DNA of 64,000 nt from Streptomyces pacificus (GTDB taxonomy: Bacteria; Actinomycetota; Actinomycetes; Streptomycetales; Streptomycetaceae): positions 186,001 to 250,000 of the forward strand of contig NZ_BLLG01000009.1 in assembly GCF_011766325.1 (NCBI RefSeq), given 5' to 3'. Position numbers and translations under genes: made by a program. Positions 9,017-17,138 of the stretch are shown here, piece after piece; within the stretch, counting starts at the first letter, position 1; each line of letters begins with the position of its first letter. A model generated the notes under the pieces. The model saw nothing but the letters and a program-made list of their open reading frames with translations. It was not told the DNA's origin and did not search any database.

Positions 9017-9150
9017 AGGGCTGTTTCGAGGGTTCGGGATGGCTGCTTTGGCTTCCTGCCCGTTGCGGCCCGATCGGGGCCGTTCCTGGGCGTCATGCGG
9101 GGGGAATCCCGGGCGGATACCGGACCGGAAACGGCCGCTGACGCGTAAAG

Positions 9151-9232
9151 CACCCAGATTGACGAGGGGGCGAACCAAGTCCAGCGGGTCGTCATGGCGA
9201 GGAGCCTCCCCTGGCAGGGTTCTTCCAGGTCA
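9151..9232 (+). pseudogene. degenerate copy of the acyl-CoA dehydrogenase 3' end
   Basis: Reads IDEGANQVQRVVMARSLPW, matching the C-terminus of the preceding dehydrogenase with Tyr to Asp, Thr to Ala, Ile to Val and Asn to Ser changes and the stop codon changed to Trp. Nothing upstream matches the rest of the enzyme, so this is a fragment: a remnant tandem duplication or one side of an old integration event. Confidence 0.65.
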
Positions 9233-9280
9233 CTCGTCTGCTGCCCGCCCCTGCACCCCTGCCGTCATGCCCCGCGCACG

Positions 9281-9313
9281 AAGAGGTCCCTGTTCGACGA
9301 ACAGGGACCTCTT
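9281..9313. terminator. strong hairpin terminator
   Basis: Sixteen-base perfect arms (AAGAGGTCCCTGTTCG and its complement) around a single base, so the real loop is about 5 nt. It probably ends transcription from the acyl-CoA dehydrogenase. Confidence 0.75.
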
Positions 9314-9969
9314 CCGTGTCGCAACGCACCTGACGGACAGTGTCCTTGCTCAGGCGGTGTCGGTGCGGCCCGGTGTACGGCCTCGGACGGGTCGGCGCAC
9401 GAGGCAGGCGGCCGCGGGGCGCCGATCCGGAAATTGTCCGGTTCTGCCTGTGCTGGTCGAGCCGGATCATCGTGCGTATCCGAGGCGCCACCCGGGTGCA
9501 CGGCGAAGGCCGCCCCGGAGGACAGCCCCCGGCCTCCGGGGCCGTCCCGGCAGGGCCCCGGGTCGGCGACGGCAGGGCAGCCTCCCTGCTGCCGAGGGCA
9601 GGGGGATCCGCCCTGCGGGCGCTGCCCTGCTGGGCGGATCGGAAAATCTTCCCGCGCAATCCGTAGTGCGGGGAGGGGGGTTGGCCTAGACTTCCGGGAC
9701 CCGGGAGAGACCGATTGATCCGGCATTTGGGTGACCCCCTTTTGTGCCGCCCGGGAGACTCGCGTACACCCGCTGCCGAGTCCATCCTCTCTTCGTATGA
9801 CGCCGACTCAGTGGGGTTGGGGAAGGCGGGGTTGGACTCTCACGCCGTAGTCGCGGGCAGCGGGCTACTCGAAGACATCATCTCGCGCCGGTGGCCGCCG
9901 TCGGCTGGTGTTGCGCCGGCAGTTCGCCGCTTTCGCGCCGTACGTTCTTATTCCAACTGGAGGGTATCG
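9314..9969. other. no gene supported
   Basis: GC-rich gap before the toxin-like gene. Open frames here have no recognisable protein features. Promoter and leader of the downstream gene presumably lie in the last 200 bases, which are less GC-rich. Confidence 0.5.
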
Positions 9970-10845
9970 ATGTCAAGACTGTCGAGGCGTATCGGATGTG
10001 TGATGGGCGGCGGGATGTCGCTGCTGCTGATCGCGGCGACGCCTGCGTCCGCGCAAACGGTCATCTTTCCCCTGGAGCCCCTTCTCCAGACGCAGATCTT
10101 CTACAGCGTCAAACCGAGTCAGAGAGCGCTCGTGACGGCGATGATACCTCTGCCGAATATGTATGATACGAAAGTCATCGCTGTCGGCGAACCGAGCCTC
10201 ACCACGGTCGAGCCCCTCTTCGTGACCAAGGCTGCGCTGCAGAATCACACCGGTATCGATCAGATGCTCATGTCGCAGCCGATATCGAAGGCGATCACCA
10301 CAGCTACCACGGTCACGGTCACCACCGGTTTCTCCAGCGCCAACAAGGTGTCAGGGTCGTTCAAGCTCTCGGACGCGGTGACCTTCGGCGCCGAAACCAC
10401 GAACACCATCTCCTTCGCGGAGGCCAAAGCACAGACCACCTCGACGACCGACACCTACACGCTTCCCTCGCAGAACATCAAGGTCCCCGCGGGGAAGCAG
10501 GCCTGTATCTACGCGAGTCTCATCAAGGTGCAGGCCAAGGGTAACCTGGCCCTCCAGACCAAGATCAACGGCAAGGCCATCTACCATCTTCGGACGACCC
10601 CTCAGGTGTCGGATCTCTACGACACTGTCGTCAAGGCCCGTTCGAACGGTGCCCCCGCACTGCCCCCTCAGCTGTCTCTGAACAGCTCGACCAGGAGTCT
10701 GGACTTCTCCGGCACCGCCACGTTCTTGGCGACGATCGGCACCAACCTCGAAGCCAAGACGTATCTCTACCCCGTCGAAGCGACGTGCCCCGATAACGCA
10801 CCCGCAACGGCACCCACCGCCAAGTTCTCCGTTCCGGCAACATGA
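9970..10845 (+). CDS. secreted aerolysin/ETX-MTX2-like pore-forming protein
   Basis: A 291-residue protein with a signal peptide (residues 1-29, ending LLLIAATPASA). The middle matches the insertion region of ETX/MTX2 beta-pore-forming proteins: Thr/Val/Ser-rich strands (TTATTVTVTTGFSSANKVSG), then FGAETTNTISF and YTLPSQNIKVPAGK, a hallmark pattern of this family. A GGAGG site precedes the ATG, and this start gives a clean signal peptide. It stands alone with no obvious immunity or activation gene. Codons are less GC-biased than in neighbouring genes, suggesting transfer. Pore activity and target are inferred only; many family members are not toxic. Confidence 0.75.
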   Translation: MSRLSRRIGCVMGGGMSLLLIAATPASAQTVIFPLEPLLQTQIFYSVKPSQRALVTAMIPLPNMYDTKVIAVGEPSLTTVEPLFVTKAALQNHTGIDQMLMSQPISKAITTATTVTVTTGFSSANKVSGSFKLSDAVTFGAETTNTISFAEAKAQTTSTTDTYTLPSQNIKVPAGKQACIYASLIKVQAKGNLALQTKINGKAIYHLRTTPQVSDLYDTVVKARSNGAPALPPQLSLNSSTRSLDFSGTATFLATIGTNLEAKTYLYPVEATCPDNAPATAPTAKFSVPAT

Positions 10846-10932
10846 TGTCCCGTTCGTGACCGACCGGTCCCGCGAGGCCCAAGACCATGCGGGACCGAGG
10901 AAGGGCGCGAGCGCGCCCGGCGTCTGCGGGAG

Positions 10933-10962
10933 GGGGCCGCGCTGCCTTATCGGCGCGGCCCC
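10933..10962. terminator. hairpin terminator after the toxin-like gene
   Basis: Ten-base GC arms (GGGGCCGCGC and complement) with a 10-nt loop, in the gap between the convergent toxin-like and YHYH genes. The rest of 10846-11212 shows no gene. Confidence 0.6.
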
Positions 10963-11212
10963 GTGCGGCGAATGTCGGCGAGGGCCCGGCCCGGCCCGCC
11001 CCTCTGGATGAGAACTCGTCAGCCAGGCCGAGAGGTCGCGGGGCGCGGCGGGGTTGCTTCCCGGCCGGCAGACAGGTGGTGGCTGTCGAGGGTGTTCGCC
11101 CGTTTCCCCCACGTGCCGTCATCGCCCCAGCGCCCGACCAGCGGCAGCGGCCCCGGTGGTCCCGGTGGCCCCGACGCCGGGGGCGCCGCCTTCACCGGGC
11201 CGGCTCCTGCCG

Positions 11213-12208
11213 TCAGGCGCCCGGGCGCGGTCCCTGGCCGCCGCCCTCCTTGACGAAGCTGTCCGCGACGGTGCCCGCGAAGTAGCGGGGGACGAAGGGG
11301 AACGCGGTGGTGAGGACGTAGTGGTACGTCCCGTCCGGGTACTCGGGGGTGACCGCGAAGCGCCCGTTGGCCTGGTCGAGCAGGCCGTGTCCCTCGACGA
11401 ACTCGAAGTCCTCGGTGTACGTACCGTCGTAGGACCCGCCGGGGCCGCCGCTCCTGGTCCCGGACCGCAGACGGTAGGAGGAGGTCAGGTCGGAGATGCC
11501 GGAATCCGGGTCCCGGGGGTCGGTGTAGCCGTACCTGGCGTAGATGGGGAATCCGTCGCCGGCCCAGCCGAGCAGGGGCGAGTGGGCGGTGGACTTCAGG
11601 ACACCCGTGAGCCCCGTGGGCATCCCGTGGTAGTGGTAGGCACCGGTCGGCTGGACATGGGCGTTGTTGTCGTCCAGGCCCAGGGTCCCCGAGGGCCCGA
11701 TGGCCTCGACCGTCCAGCCGGACCGCGGATCGCGCTGGTACCACTCCGCGGCGAGGGGATCGAAGAGCACCCCGTTGATCGCGATGCCGAAGGGCTGGGG
11801 CAGCGCGAAGCCCGTGAACTCCTGCGCCTTCGTCCCGTACAGCGGTAGCTCGAACGCGTACGACTGCGCCGATATCGTGTTCGGGTTCCCGGGGTTGGGG
11901 AAGTCGCCCGTCGTGTGGTTCGGCAGCCCGTTGGCGCGGATCGAGCGCGTGCTGCCGCTGACGGTGACGTCCATCTCCGTCCCGGTGGTGCTGTCGCGGA
12001 TCGAGTAGCTGCCCGTGACCTCGGTCGAGGCGACGCTGGAGGAGGCGGCGGGAGTGGTCGCCCCGGTCGTCGGGGTGGCGTCGGCGACGCCCGTCACCAT
12101 GGTCCTTCCGCAGGCGGACACGCCGAGGGCGGCGGCGAGGCCGCCGAGCAGGACGATCCGGCGTGTGGGGCGTGCGGTGCGGGGCCCATCGGTCTCTTCT
12201 GGTGTCAT
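11213..12208 (-). CDS. YHYH-domain lipoprotein
   Basis: A 331-residue exported protein. The N-terminus carries twin arginines and a lipobox (RRIVLLGGLAAALGVSACG), so it is probably a lipoprotein. The body holds the YHYH domain: AYHYHGMPTGL, DGFPIYARYGY and a final GTYHYVLTTAFPFVPRYFAG. The function of the domain is unknown; the conserved His/Tyr pattern suggests metal or ligand binding. The ATG at 12208 is the last start before the signal sequence. It diverges from the phosphotransferase gene. Confidence 0.85.
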   Translation of the reverse strand: MTPEETDGPRTARPTRRIVLLGGLAAALGVSACGRTMVTGVADATPTTGATTPAASSSVASTEVTGSYSIRDSTTGTEMDVTVSGSTRSIRANGLPNHTTGDFPNPGNPNTISAQSYAFELPLYGTKAQEFTGFALPQPFGIAINGVLFDPLAAEWYQRDPRSGWTVEAIGPSGTLGLDDNNAHVQPTGAYHYHGMPTGLTGVLKSTAHSPLLGWAGDGFPIYARYGYTDPRDPDSGISDLTSSYRLRSGTRSGGPGGSYDGTYTEDFEFVEGHGLLDQANGRFAVTPEYPDGTYHYVLTTAFPFVPRYFAGTVADSFVKEGGGQGPRPGA

Positions 12209-12619
12209 GCGACGAGTGTGCGGACCGAGCCTGTGGATGATCTGGGAACTGTCTGTGAGCCGGCGAGAACCAGCCGGGCGCCGCTCCTGCGGCGCGGGTC
12301 GCCGCACCGCTCGGGCACGGGGCCCGCCCCGGCAGGGAGAGTCGCCGATCGCAGGTGCCGCGAAGGCCCGCTGCGAGAGCGCGGTCACCCGCCGAGGCAC
12401 GCCGTGCCCGGAAGCGGGCGGTGCGAGCGGACGGGCGAAGGGCTCGTCCGCGTCGCCGCGACCCCGCCCTGCTCCTCGCGGCCCTGCGACGAGGGCCGCC
12501 GGTCTCCGGGCCGTGCACGACCGTGTCCTCCGCCGAGGGCATGATGCCGAAGCAGCCGCCCCAAGGCCCCTGCCCTGCCTGTGGCCGCGGCGGGAAGCCC
12601 ACTCCCCCGGAGGACACCC
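12209..12619. other. divergent intergenic region, no gene seen
   Basis: Holds the two promoters for the YHYH and phosphotransferase genes. No strong hairpin or conserved coding frame is apparent. Confidence 0.5.
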
Positions 12620-13543
12620 ATGAGCTCGCACCAGCGCATCGACATCCCCGCCGCCCTCGTCGCGTCGTACACGGGGAACGGTGGTGAGGAGGGACGGACC
12701 TGGATCGCACGGCTGCCCGTTCTGGTGGCGGACGTGCTCGACCGTTGGGAGCTGGAGCGCGACGGCCGCATCGCCTCCGGTGAGGCCTCACTGGTGGTGC
12801 CGGTGCGCCGCACCGACGGCACCCGCGCCGCGCTCAAGCTCCAGATGCCCCGCGAGGAGACGACCGCCGCGCTGATCGGACTGCGCACATGGAACGGGGA
12901 CGGCGTCGTGCGGCTGCTCGACCACGACCCGCCGAGCGGCGCCTCGTTGCTGGAGCGCCTGGACGGCTCACGCACCCTGGCGTCGGTCGGGGACGACGAC
13001 GTGGCCCTGACCACCCTGGCCGGGCTGATGGCCCGGCTGCACTCCGTCCCGGTACCGGAGGGTCTGCGCGGCCTCGGTGACGTCGCGCGCGACATGCTGA
13101 CGTCCGTACCGTCGGCCGTAGCCGCGCTGCCGGACCCAGAGGACCGGCAGCGGCTGCAACGCTGGGCGTCGGCGGTCGCCGAGCTGGTCGGCGAGCCCGG
13201 AGACCGGATGCTGCACTGGGACCTGCACTACGGAAACGTGCTCGCCGCCGAGCGCGAGCCGTGGCTGGCCATCGACCCCGAACCCCTCGTCGGCGACCCG
13301 GGCTTCGACCTGTGGCCGGCGCTGGACACCGGCTGGGAGGGGATCCTTGCCACCGGGGAAGCTCCACGGGTGGTGCGGCGCCGTTTCGACCTGCTGACCG
13401 AGGTGCTCGGGCTGGACCGCCGGCGGGCGGCCGTCTGGACCCTGGCCCGGCTGCTGCAGAACACCCTGTGGGACATCGAGGACGGCCGGACCGCCATCGC
13501 CCCCTCCCAGACCGCCGTGGCCGAGGCACTGCCCCGCCGCTGA
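12620..13543 (+). CDS. aminoglycoside (streptomycin 6-kinase-like) phosphotransferase
   Basis: A 307-residue kinase of the APH(6)/hydroxyurea-phosphotransferase family. Visible are the nucleotide-binding strand ALKLQMPREETTAALIG, the catalytic loop HWDLHYGNVLAAE with Asp and Asn, and the metal-binding LAIDPEPLVGDPGFDL. The real substrate may be a cell metabolite rather than streptomycin. A GGAGGA site lies directly before the ATG at 12620. No aminoglycoside biosynthesis genes are nearby, so a resistance role is an inference. Confidence 0.87.
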   Translation: MSSHQRIDIPAALVASYTGNGGEEGRTWIARLPVLVADVLDRWELERDGRIASGEASLVVPVRRTDGTRAALKLQMPREETTAALIGLRTWNGDGVVRLLDHDPPSGASLLERLDGSRTLASVGDDDVALTTLAGLMARLHSVPVPEGLRGLGDVARDMLTSVPSAVAALPDPEDRQRLQRWASAVAELVGEPGDRMLHWDLHYGNVLAAEREPWLAIDPEPLVGDPGFDLWPALDTGWEGILATGEAPRVVRRRFDLLTEVLGLDRRRAAVWTLARLLQNTLWDIEDGRTAIAPSQTAVAEALPRR

Positions 13544-13660
13544 ACACCCCGCCACCGAGCGCGACGCGACTCCACCAGGACCACCCCGCACCCGGTACGG
13601 GCCCCTGCCCGGGGGCGGCGCGAGGCACCCGCCACGCCCGGTGAGTGCCGGGCGGGCGTC

Positions 13661-13798
13661 GGCGGTGTACCGGGCGACGGTGGTGCGCCCGGCGCCGGCG
13701 GTGTACCCGGCGCCGGCGGTGTACCCGGCGCCGGCGGTGTACCCGGCGTCGGAGGTCTGCCCGGCGTCGGAGGTCTGCCCGGTCACGATGGTGTGCCG
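13661..13798. repeat. 18-bp tandem repeat array
   Basis: About seven imperfect copies of GGCGGTGTACCCGGCGCC lie between the phosphotransferase and the ATPase pseudogene. Both strands read through as low-complexity peptides, so it is treated as non-coding. Confidence 0.7.
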
Positions 13799-13799
13799 G

Positions 13800-14240
13800 T
13801 CACCGCACGAGGTCGAGTTCGGCCCACACGGTCTTGCGCGGTACGGGGCCCGGGGTCACGCCCCACCGCGCGGCGAGCGCTTCGACGATCAGCAGGCCGC
13901 GCCCCGACTCGGCGTCGTCGGGCGGAGGGGAGAGGGTGCCGGGGGCGGGAGGCAGCCGGTCCCCCCTGGTGTCGGTGACCTCGATCCGCAGACGCCTGCC
14001 CGCGTCCTCGACGGCGATACGGAGCTGGAAGTCCCGCCCCGCCACGCGCCCGTGGAACGTGGCGTTGACGGCCAGTTAGGCGACGACCCGCGCCGCCGCG
14101 TCCGACGGGATGCCCCAGCAGGCCAGTTGGGCCGTGGTGAGCAGCCGGGCGAGCCGGGCTCCCCTGCGGGTGGGGGAGAGGTGGACGGTGTACTGCCGGG
14201 CAGAAGCGGAAGGTTCGGTTCGGGTGATTTCCACGTTCAC
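13800..14240 (-). pseudogene. SpoIIAB/RsbW-like ATP-binding protein with in-frame stop
   Basis: Reads as one HATPase protein of about 146 residues in a single frame, interrupted by TAA at 14076-14078. Before the stop: ARLLTTAQLACWGIPSDAAARVVA. After it: LAVNATFHGRVAGRDFQLRIAV. The stop replaces the Glu of the family N box (usually ELxxNAxxHG), the catalytic residue. The later DAESGRGLLIVEALAARWGV G box is intact. Such ATPases form the third member of whiJ/abaA-like loci next to HTH and DUF397 genes, as here. Start taken as the GTG at 14240. The reading frame is otherwise undamaged, so the mutation looks recent, or is a base-call error. Confidence 0.8.
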
Positions 14241-14395
14241 ATCACTCAGAGTGGCCGGTTCGCTCGTACTCTGAACAGAGCGCCGCGTGTACGGACAGTG
14301 ACTGTCCGGGCCTTGGGCAGCCCTGTCCATGGTGTACGGGCGCCGGCTGCCTGGTGTGGTGCGGGTGGCGGGGACACGGATGGAGGCGGTGTCGT

Positions 14396-14590
14396 ATGGC
14401 GGGTGGGCTCGGCGAGGCCGGTGCGGCGGACGGGGCGGAGGAGCCGGACCCCGGCATGGAGTCGGACGACGACTCGGGCGCGGTGATCGCGATGGTCGGC
14501 AGGCAGGTGCGGCTTTGGCGCGAGGCGGCGGGGATGCGGGCGGCGGAGCTTGGCTCGGCCATCGGCTACGGCGAGAACCAGGTCTACCTC
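14396..14590 (+). pseudogene. N-terminal piece of a whiJ-like HTH regulator
   Basis: Encodes an acidic leader and then the XRE helix-turn-helix (VGRQVRLWREAAGMRAAELG, AIGYGENQVYL). The coding sequence stops abruptly at 14590 where a TnpA/TnpB element begins. Immediately beyond the element, 16411-16428 continues the same protein (VETGKR), showing the element cut the gene cleanly. The C-terminal DUF5753 part of this kind of protein is found only at 24334-24661. It is divergent from the ATPase pseudogene. Confidence 0.8.
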
Positions 14591-14606
14591 TGATCTTGCG
14601 AGAGTG

Positions 14607-14626
14607 CCCCGGCCTTCAGGCCGGGG
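14607..14626. repeat. left-end hairpin of the IS605-type element
   Basis: CCCCGGCC-TTCA-GGCCGGGG. A closely similar hairpin and flank occur at 35291-35310. Such hairpins are recognised by TnpA. Confidence 0.6.
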
Positions 14627-14708
14627 GTGAATCGCATCTGAAGACTGCTCTGACCTCAGCTGTGGGTACGGGTCCGTGCTGTTCACTCGCACCCACGGTT
14701 GGCCGTGC

Positions 14709-15137
14709 TCAGTCCGGCTGCTTCTGCTGCGCGATGTAGTCCTTGACCGCCTGGAGTGGTGCACCGTCGCACGAGCCCGCGAAGTACGAGGGCGACCAGA
14801 ACCGGCCGTGCATGATCGCCTGGTTGACCCGGCCGGTGAACTCCGCGCGCAGACGGCGGGACGAGACGCCCTTGAGGCTGTTGACCAGGCTGGCGAGCGC
14901 GACCTTCGGGGGGTGGTGCACGAGGAGGTGGACGTGGTCGCTCTCGCCGTTGAACTCCTTCAGCTCCGCGCCGAAGTCCTCGCAGACCTTGCGCATGACC
15001 TCTTCGCAGCGCGTCAGCATCTCGTCGTTCATGACTCCACCCCGGTATTTCGTGACGAAAACCAAGTGTGCGTGCAAGTGGTAGACGACTGTTCGACCCC
15101 TGCGGATATCGGGGTTCGGTTTCCATCGTGGTGACAT
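14709..15137 (-). CDS. tnpA: IS200/IS605 transposase TnpA (Y1 HUH)
   Basis: 142 residues. It has the HUH motif in ESDHVHLLVHHPP and a C-terminal helix with the catalytic tyrosine in LQAVKDYIAQQ. The fold-defining start YHLHAHLVFVTKYR is also present. It cuts and rejoins single-stranded ends of the element next to a short target motif. The ATG at 15137 is chosen from the family length, which can vary by a few residues. It is transcribed divergently from tnpB. Confidence 0.93.
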   Translation of the reverse strand: MSPRWKPNPDIRRGRTVVYHLHAHLVFVTKYRGGVMNDEMLTRCEEVMRKVCEDFGAELKEFNGESDHVHLLVHHPPKVALASLVNSLKGVSSRRLRAEFTGRVNQAIMHGRFWSPSYFAGSCDGAPLQAVKDYIAQQKQPD

Positions 15138-15151
15138 AGGCCAATGGTAGA

Positions 15152-16390
15152 GTGATCGTTGTGCAGCTCAGGTACAGCTTCCGCGTGTACCCGAGCGCCG
15201 GTCAGCGCACGGCGTTGGCGAGGGCGTTCGGGTGTGCTCGGGTCGTCTTCAACGACGCGTTGCGCGTCCGCGAGGAGGCCCGCGCAGCGGGGCTGCCGTT
15301 CGTCACCTCGGCGGAGCTGTCCAAGCGCCTCACCGCCGTCAAGAAGACCCCGGAGCGGGCCTGGCTCGGCCGGGTTTCGGCGGTGATCCTCCAGCAGTCC
15401 CTGCGGGACCTGGACACCGCGTACCGGAACTTCTTCGACGGGCTGAAGGGCAAGCGCCCGCGCATGGGAGCCCCGCGCTTCAAATCGAGGCGGGACAACC
15501 GGCAGTCGATCCGCTTCACCGCGAACGCGGCCTGGCACATCACGCCGGGCGGGAAGCTGCGCCTGCCGAAGATCGGCGACCTCACGGTCAAGTGGTCCCG
15601 CGCGCTGCCGTCCACCCCGACCACCGTGACCGTGGTCAAGGACGCGGCCGGCCGGTACTTCGCGAGCTTCGTCGTCGAGACGGACGCCTGCGAGGTCCTT
15701 CCGGAGACGATGCCCGAGGTGGGCATCGACCTCGGCCTCGGGCACTTCGCCGTTCTCTCCGACGGCCGGAAGATCGGCAGCCCCCGCTTCCTGCGCCGGG
15801 CCGAGAAGCGCCTGAAGAAGGCCCAACGCGCCCTCTCGCGCAAGGAGAAGGGCAGCAGCAACCGGAACAAGGCCCGGCTTGAGGTCGCCCGCGCTCACGC
15901 GCAGGTGGCCGACGCACGCCGCGAGTTCCACCACCAGCTCTCGACGAAGATCATCCGCGAGAACCAAGCGGTTGCCGTCGAGGACCTGGCGGTGAAGGGA
16001 CTCGCCCGTACACGCCTGGCCAAGTCCGTGCACGACGCCGGATGGTCGGCGTTCGTGTCCATGCTGGAGTACAAAGCCGCCCGGTACGGCCGCACCTTCG
16101 TGAAGATCGGCCGCTTCGAGCCGACCTCCCAGGTGTGCTCCGCGTGCGGCGTCAAGGACGGCCCCAAGCCCCTCGGTGTCCGCGAGTGGACATGCGGGGC
16201 GTGCGGGACCGTGCTGGACCGGGATGTGAACGCGGCGGTCAACGTCGCCAAGGCCGCCGGACTGGCGGTGTCAGCCTGTCGAGCGCAGGTAAGACGGGCA
16301 CCCGTGCCCGCACCGCGCAGCGAAGCAGGAACCCACCCGAAGCGACCCACACAGCCCGTGTCGGAGCAGGCGGGAATCCCGGGCCTTTAG
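15152..16390 (+). CDS. tnpB: TnpB RNA-guided nuclease of the IS605-type element
   Basis: 412 residues (or 409 from the GTG at 15161). The RuvC acidic residues are visible as Asp in EVGIDLGLGHFA, Glu in AVEDLAVKGLA and Asp in LDRDVNAAVNVA. The zinc ribbon is CSACG...CGACG between the second and third. The N-terminal helix-turn-helix (YPSAGQRTALARAFGCARVVFN) is typical. Known TnpB proteins cut DNA with an RNA read from the element's right end. All key residues are present, so activity is plausible. Confidence 0.93.
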   Translation: MIVVQLRYSFRVYPSAGQRTALARAFGCARVVFNDALRVREEARAAGLPFVTSAELSKRLTAVKKTPERAWLGRVSAVILQQSLRDLDTAYRNFFDGLKGKRPRMGAPRFKSRRDNRQSIRFTANAAWHITPGGKLRLPKIGDLTVKWSRALPSTPTTVTVVKDAAGRYFASFVVETDACEVLPETMPEVGIDLGLGHFAVLSDGRKIGSPRFLRRAEKRLKKAQRALSRKEKGSSNRNKARLEVARAHAQVADARREFHHQLSTKIIRENQAVAVEDLAVKGLARTRLAKSVHDAGWSAFVSMLEYKAARYGRTFVKIGRFEPTSQVCSACGVKDGPKPLGVREWTCGACGTVLDRDVNAAVNVAKAAGLAVSACRAQVRRAPVPAPRSEAGTHPKRPTQPVSEQAGIPGL

Positions 16391-16430
16391 GCCCGGGAGG
16401 ATGTCAAAAGGTGGAGACCGGCAAGCGAGC
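16280..16430 (+). ncRNA. putative omega/reRNA at the right end of the TnpB element
   Basis: In this family the guide RNA overlaps the 3' end of tnpB and the right end, and its guide is the flanking DNA. Here the scaffold would include the hairpin 16378-16397, and the guide would begin at 16411 (GTGGAGACCGGCAAGC). Boundaries are inferred from element geometry, not from a covariance match. Confidence 0.35.
16378..16397. repeat. right-end hairpin of the IS605-type element
   Basis: CCCGGGCC-TTTA-GGCCCGGG, 13 bases before the inferred right end. It overlaps the last codons of tnpB. Confidence 0.6.
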
Positions 16431-16553
16431 GTGGAGGTCGCGGCGGGGGCCGGTGCGGTGCAGGTCCGTGATTCCAAGCACGTGTCCGGTCCGCTGCTCG
16501 GCTTCACTTCCGCGGCGTGGGGGGACTTCGTGGCCTACGCGGCGGGCAGCTGA
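16411..16553 (+). pseudogene. HTH remnant fused to the 3' part of a DUF397 gene
   Basis: 16411-16428 is the continuation of the interrupted HTH gene. From 16429 the sequence matches the intact DUF397 gene at 24740 onward almost exactly (EVAAGAGAVQVRDSKHVSG to the TGA at 16551), but the HTH frame and DUF397 frame do not agree. A deletion therefore removed most of the HTH gene and the first third of DUF397 in this copy. Confidence 0.8.
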
Positions 16554-16859
16554 CCGCCGAGCACGGGACGCTCGGGCCGGGGACCACCCCTGGGCCATCC
16601 GCCCTACCCCGGCGCCCCACCCCGGCGCCGGGAAGGCCCCGATGCCGGTACCACGACCACCCGGTCCGGGTACGGGACGGTGCCGGGCCGCGGAACCGGC
16701 GCCTCGCCCGCGGCCGGGTCCCGTATCCGGTCGGGCGCCTTGCCCGAGGCCGGCGGCCCGCGCCTCGGGGCCGCCGCATCGCCCCGTGGCGTTGTCAGTC
16801 CGCGGTGACGGTGACCTTCTCGTCGTTCTTGATCTGGTCCATCAGCTGACTCACCTTCT
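16429..16859. repeat. long direct repeat, left copy
   Basis: Matches 24740-25060 with only a few mismatches by eye, apart from about 110 extra bases (16600-16709) in this copy. It contains the DUF397 3' part and the last 21 codons of an LCP gene. The two copies bracket about 8.3 kb. Confidence 0.9.
16797..16859 (-). pseudogene. 3' fragment of an LCP gene
   Basis: Encodes KVSQLMDQIKNDEKVTVTAD plus the stop, identical to the C-terminus of the LCP protein at 24996-26243. It breaks off at 16860 into unrelated sequence. Confidence 0.85.
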
Positions 16860-16945
16860 GACCGTGCCCCGACCGGTGTTCGCGATCAGCCCCGTGACCA
16901 GCGCGGCGAACGTGGAGAAGGTCGGGTGAAACTGCCATGCAAAGC
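16854..16945 (-). pseudogene. possible N-terminal fragment of a transposase
   Basis: The minus strand reads WQFHPTFSTFAALVTGLIAN, similar to the start of DDE transposases that begin with a VLTFAALVTGLIAQTGR-type helix. It directly abuts the broken LCP fragment. The match is short and called from memory of the family. Confidence 0.35.
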
Positions 16946-16987
16946 GCCCAGCACGGCGAGCAGAGATGCGGGTAGGGTCGGATCCGG

Positions 16988-17037
16988 AGCATCGGCGGAC
17001 CCCTTCTCCGGGAGGCGGTACAAGCACCGCCGATGCT
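16988..17037. terminator. 11-bp-stem hairpin
   Basis: AGCATCGGCGG at 16988-16998 pairs with 17027-17037 across a 28-nt loop. It lies between the transposase fragment and the LuxR-type HTH and may be a terminator or a leftover IS end. Confidence 0.35.
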
Positions 17038-17138
17038 TCCTTCGCGTCTGCCTCCCGGCCGGGCCGACGGCCACACATCACCCATGTGAGCTACCCAACT
17101 GACAGTCCATCAGGAAGACGAAAGTCGAGACACAGACA

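Larger units (their letters stand above)
14591..16410. mobile_element. IS200/IS605-type element with divergent tnpA and tnpB
   Basis: About 1.82 kb. Joining 14590 to 16411 restores the reading VYL-VETGK of the interrupted HTH gene, so there is no target duplication, as expected for Y1 (HUH) single-strand transposition. Subterminal hairpins lie at 14607-14626 and 16378-16397. tnpA and tnpB are divergent with 14 bp between them, as in IS605 itself. Both genes look intact, so the element may still be active. Confidence 0.85.

Noticed and set aside
9314..9690. Several open frames in the gap before the toxin-like gene
   Set aside because: All overlap one another on both strands, are Pro/Arg/Gly-rich and have no motif or ribosome site.
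13641..14486. A plus-strand frame starting with repeated VYPAPA units
   Set aside because: It is the tandem repeat read through into the antisense of the ATPase pseudogene; no protein-like features.
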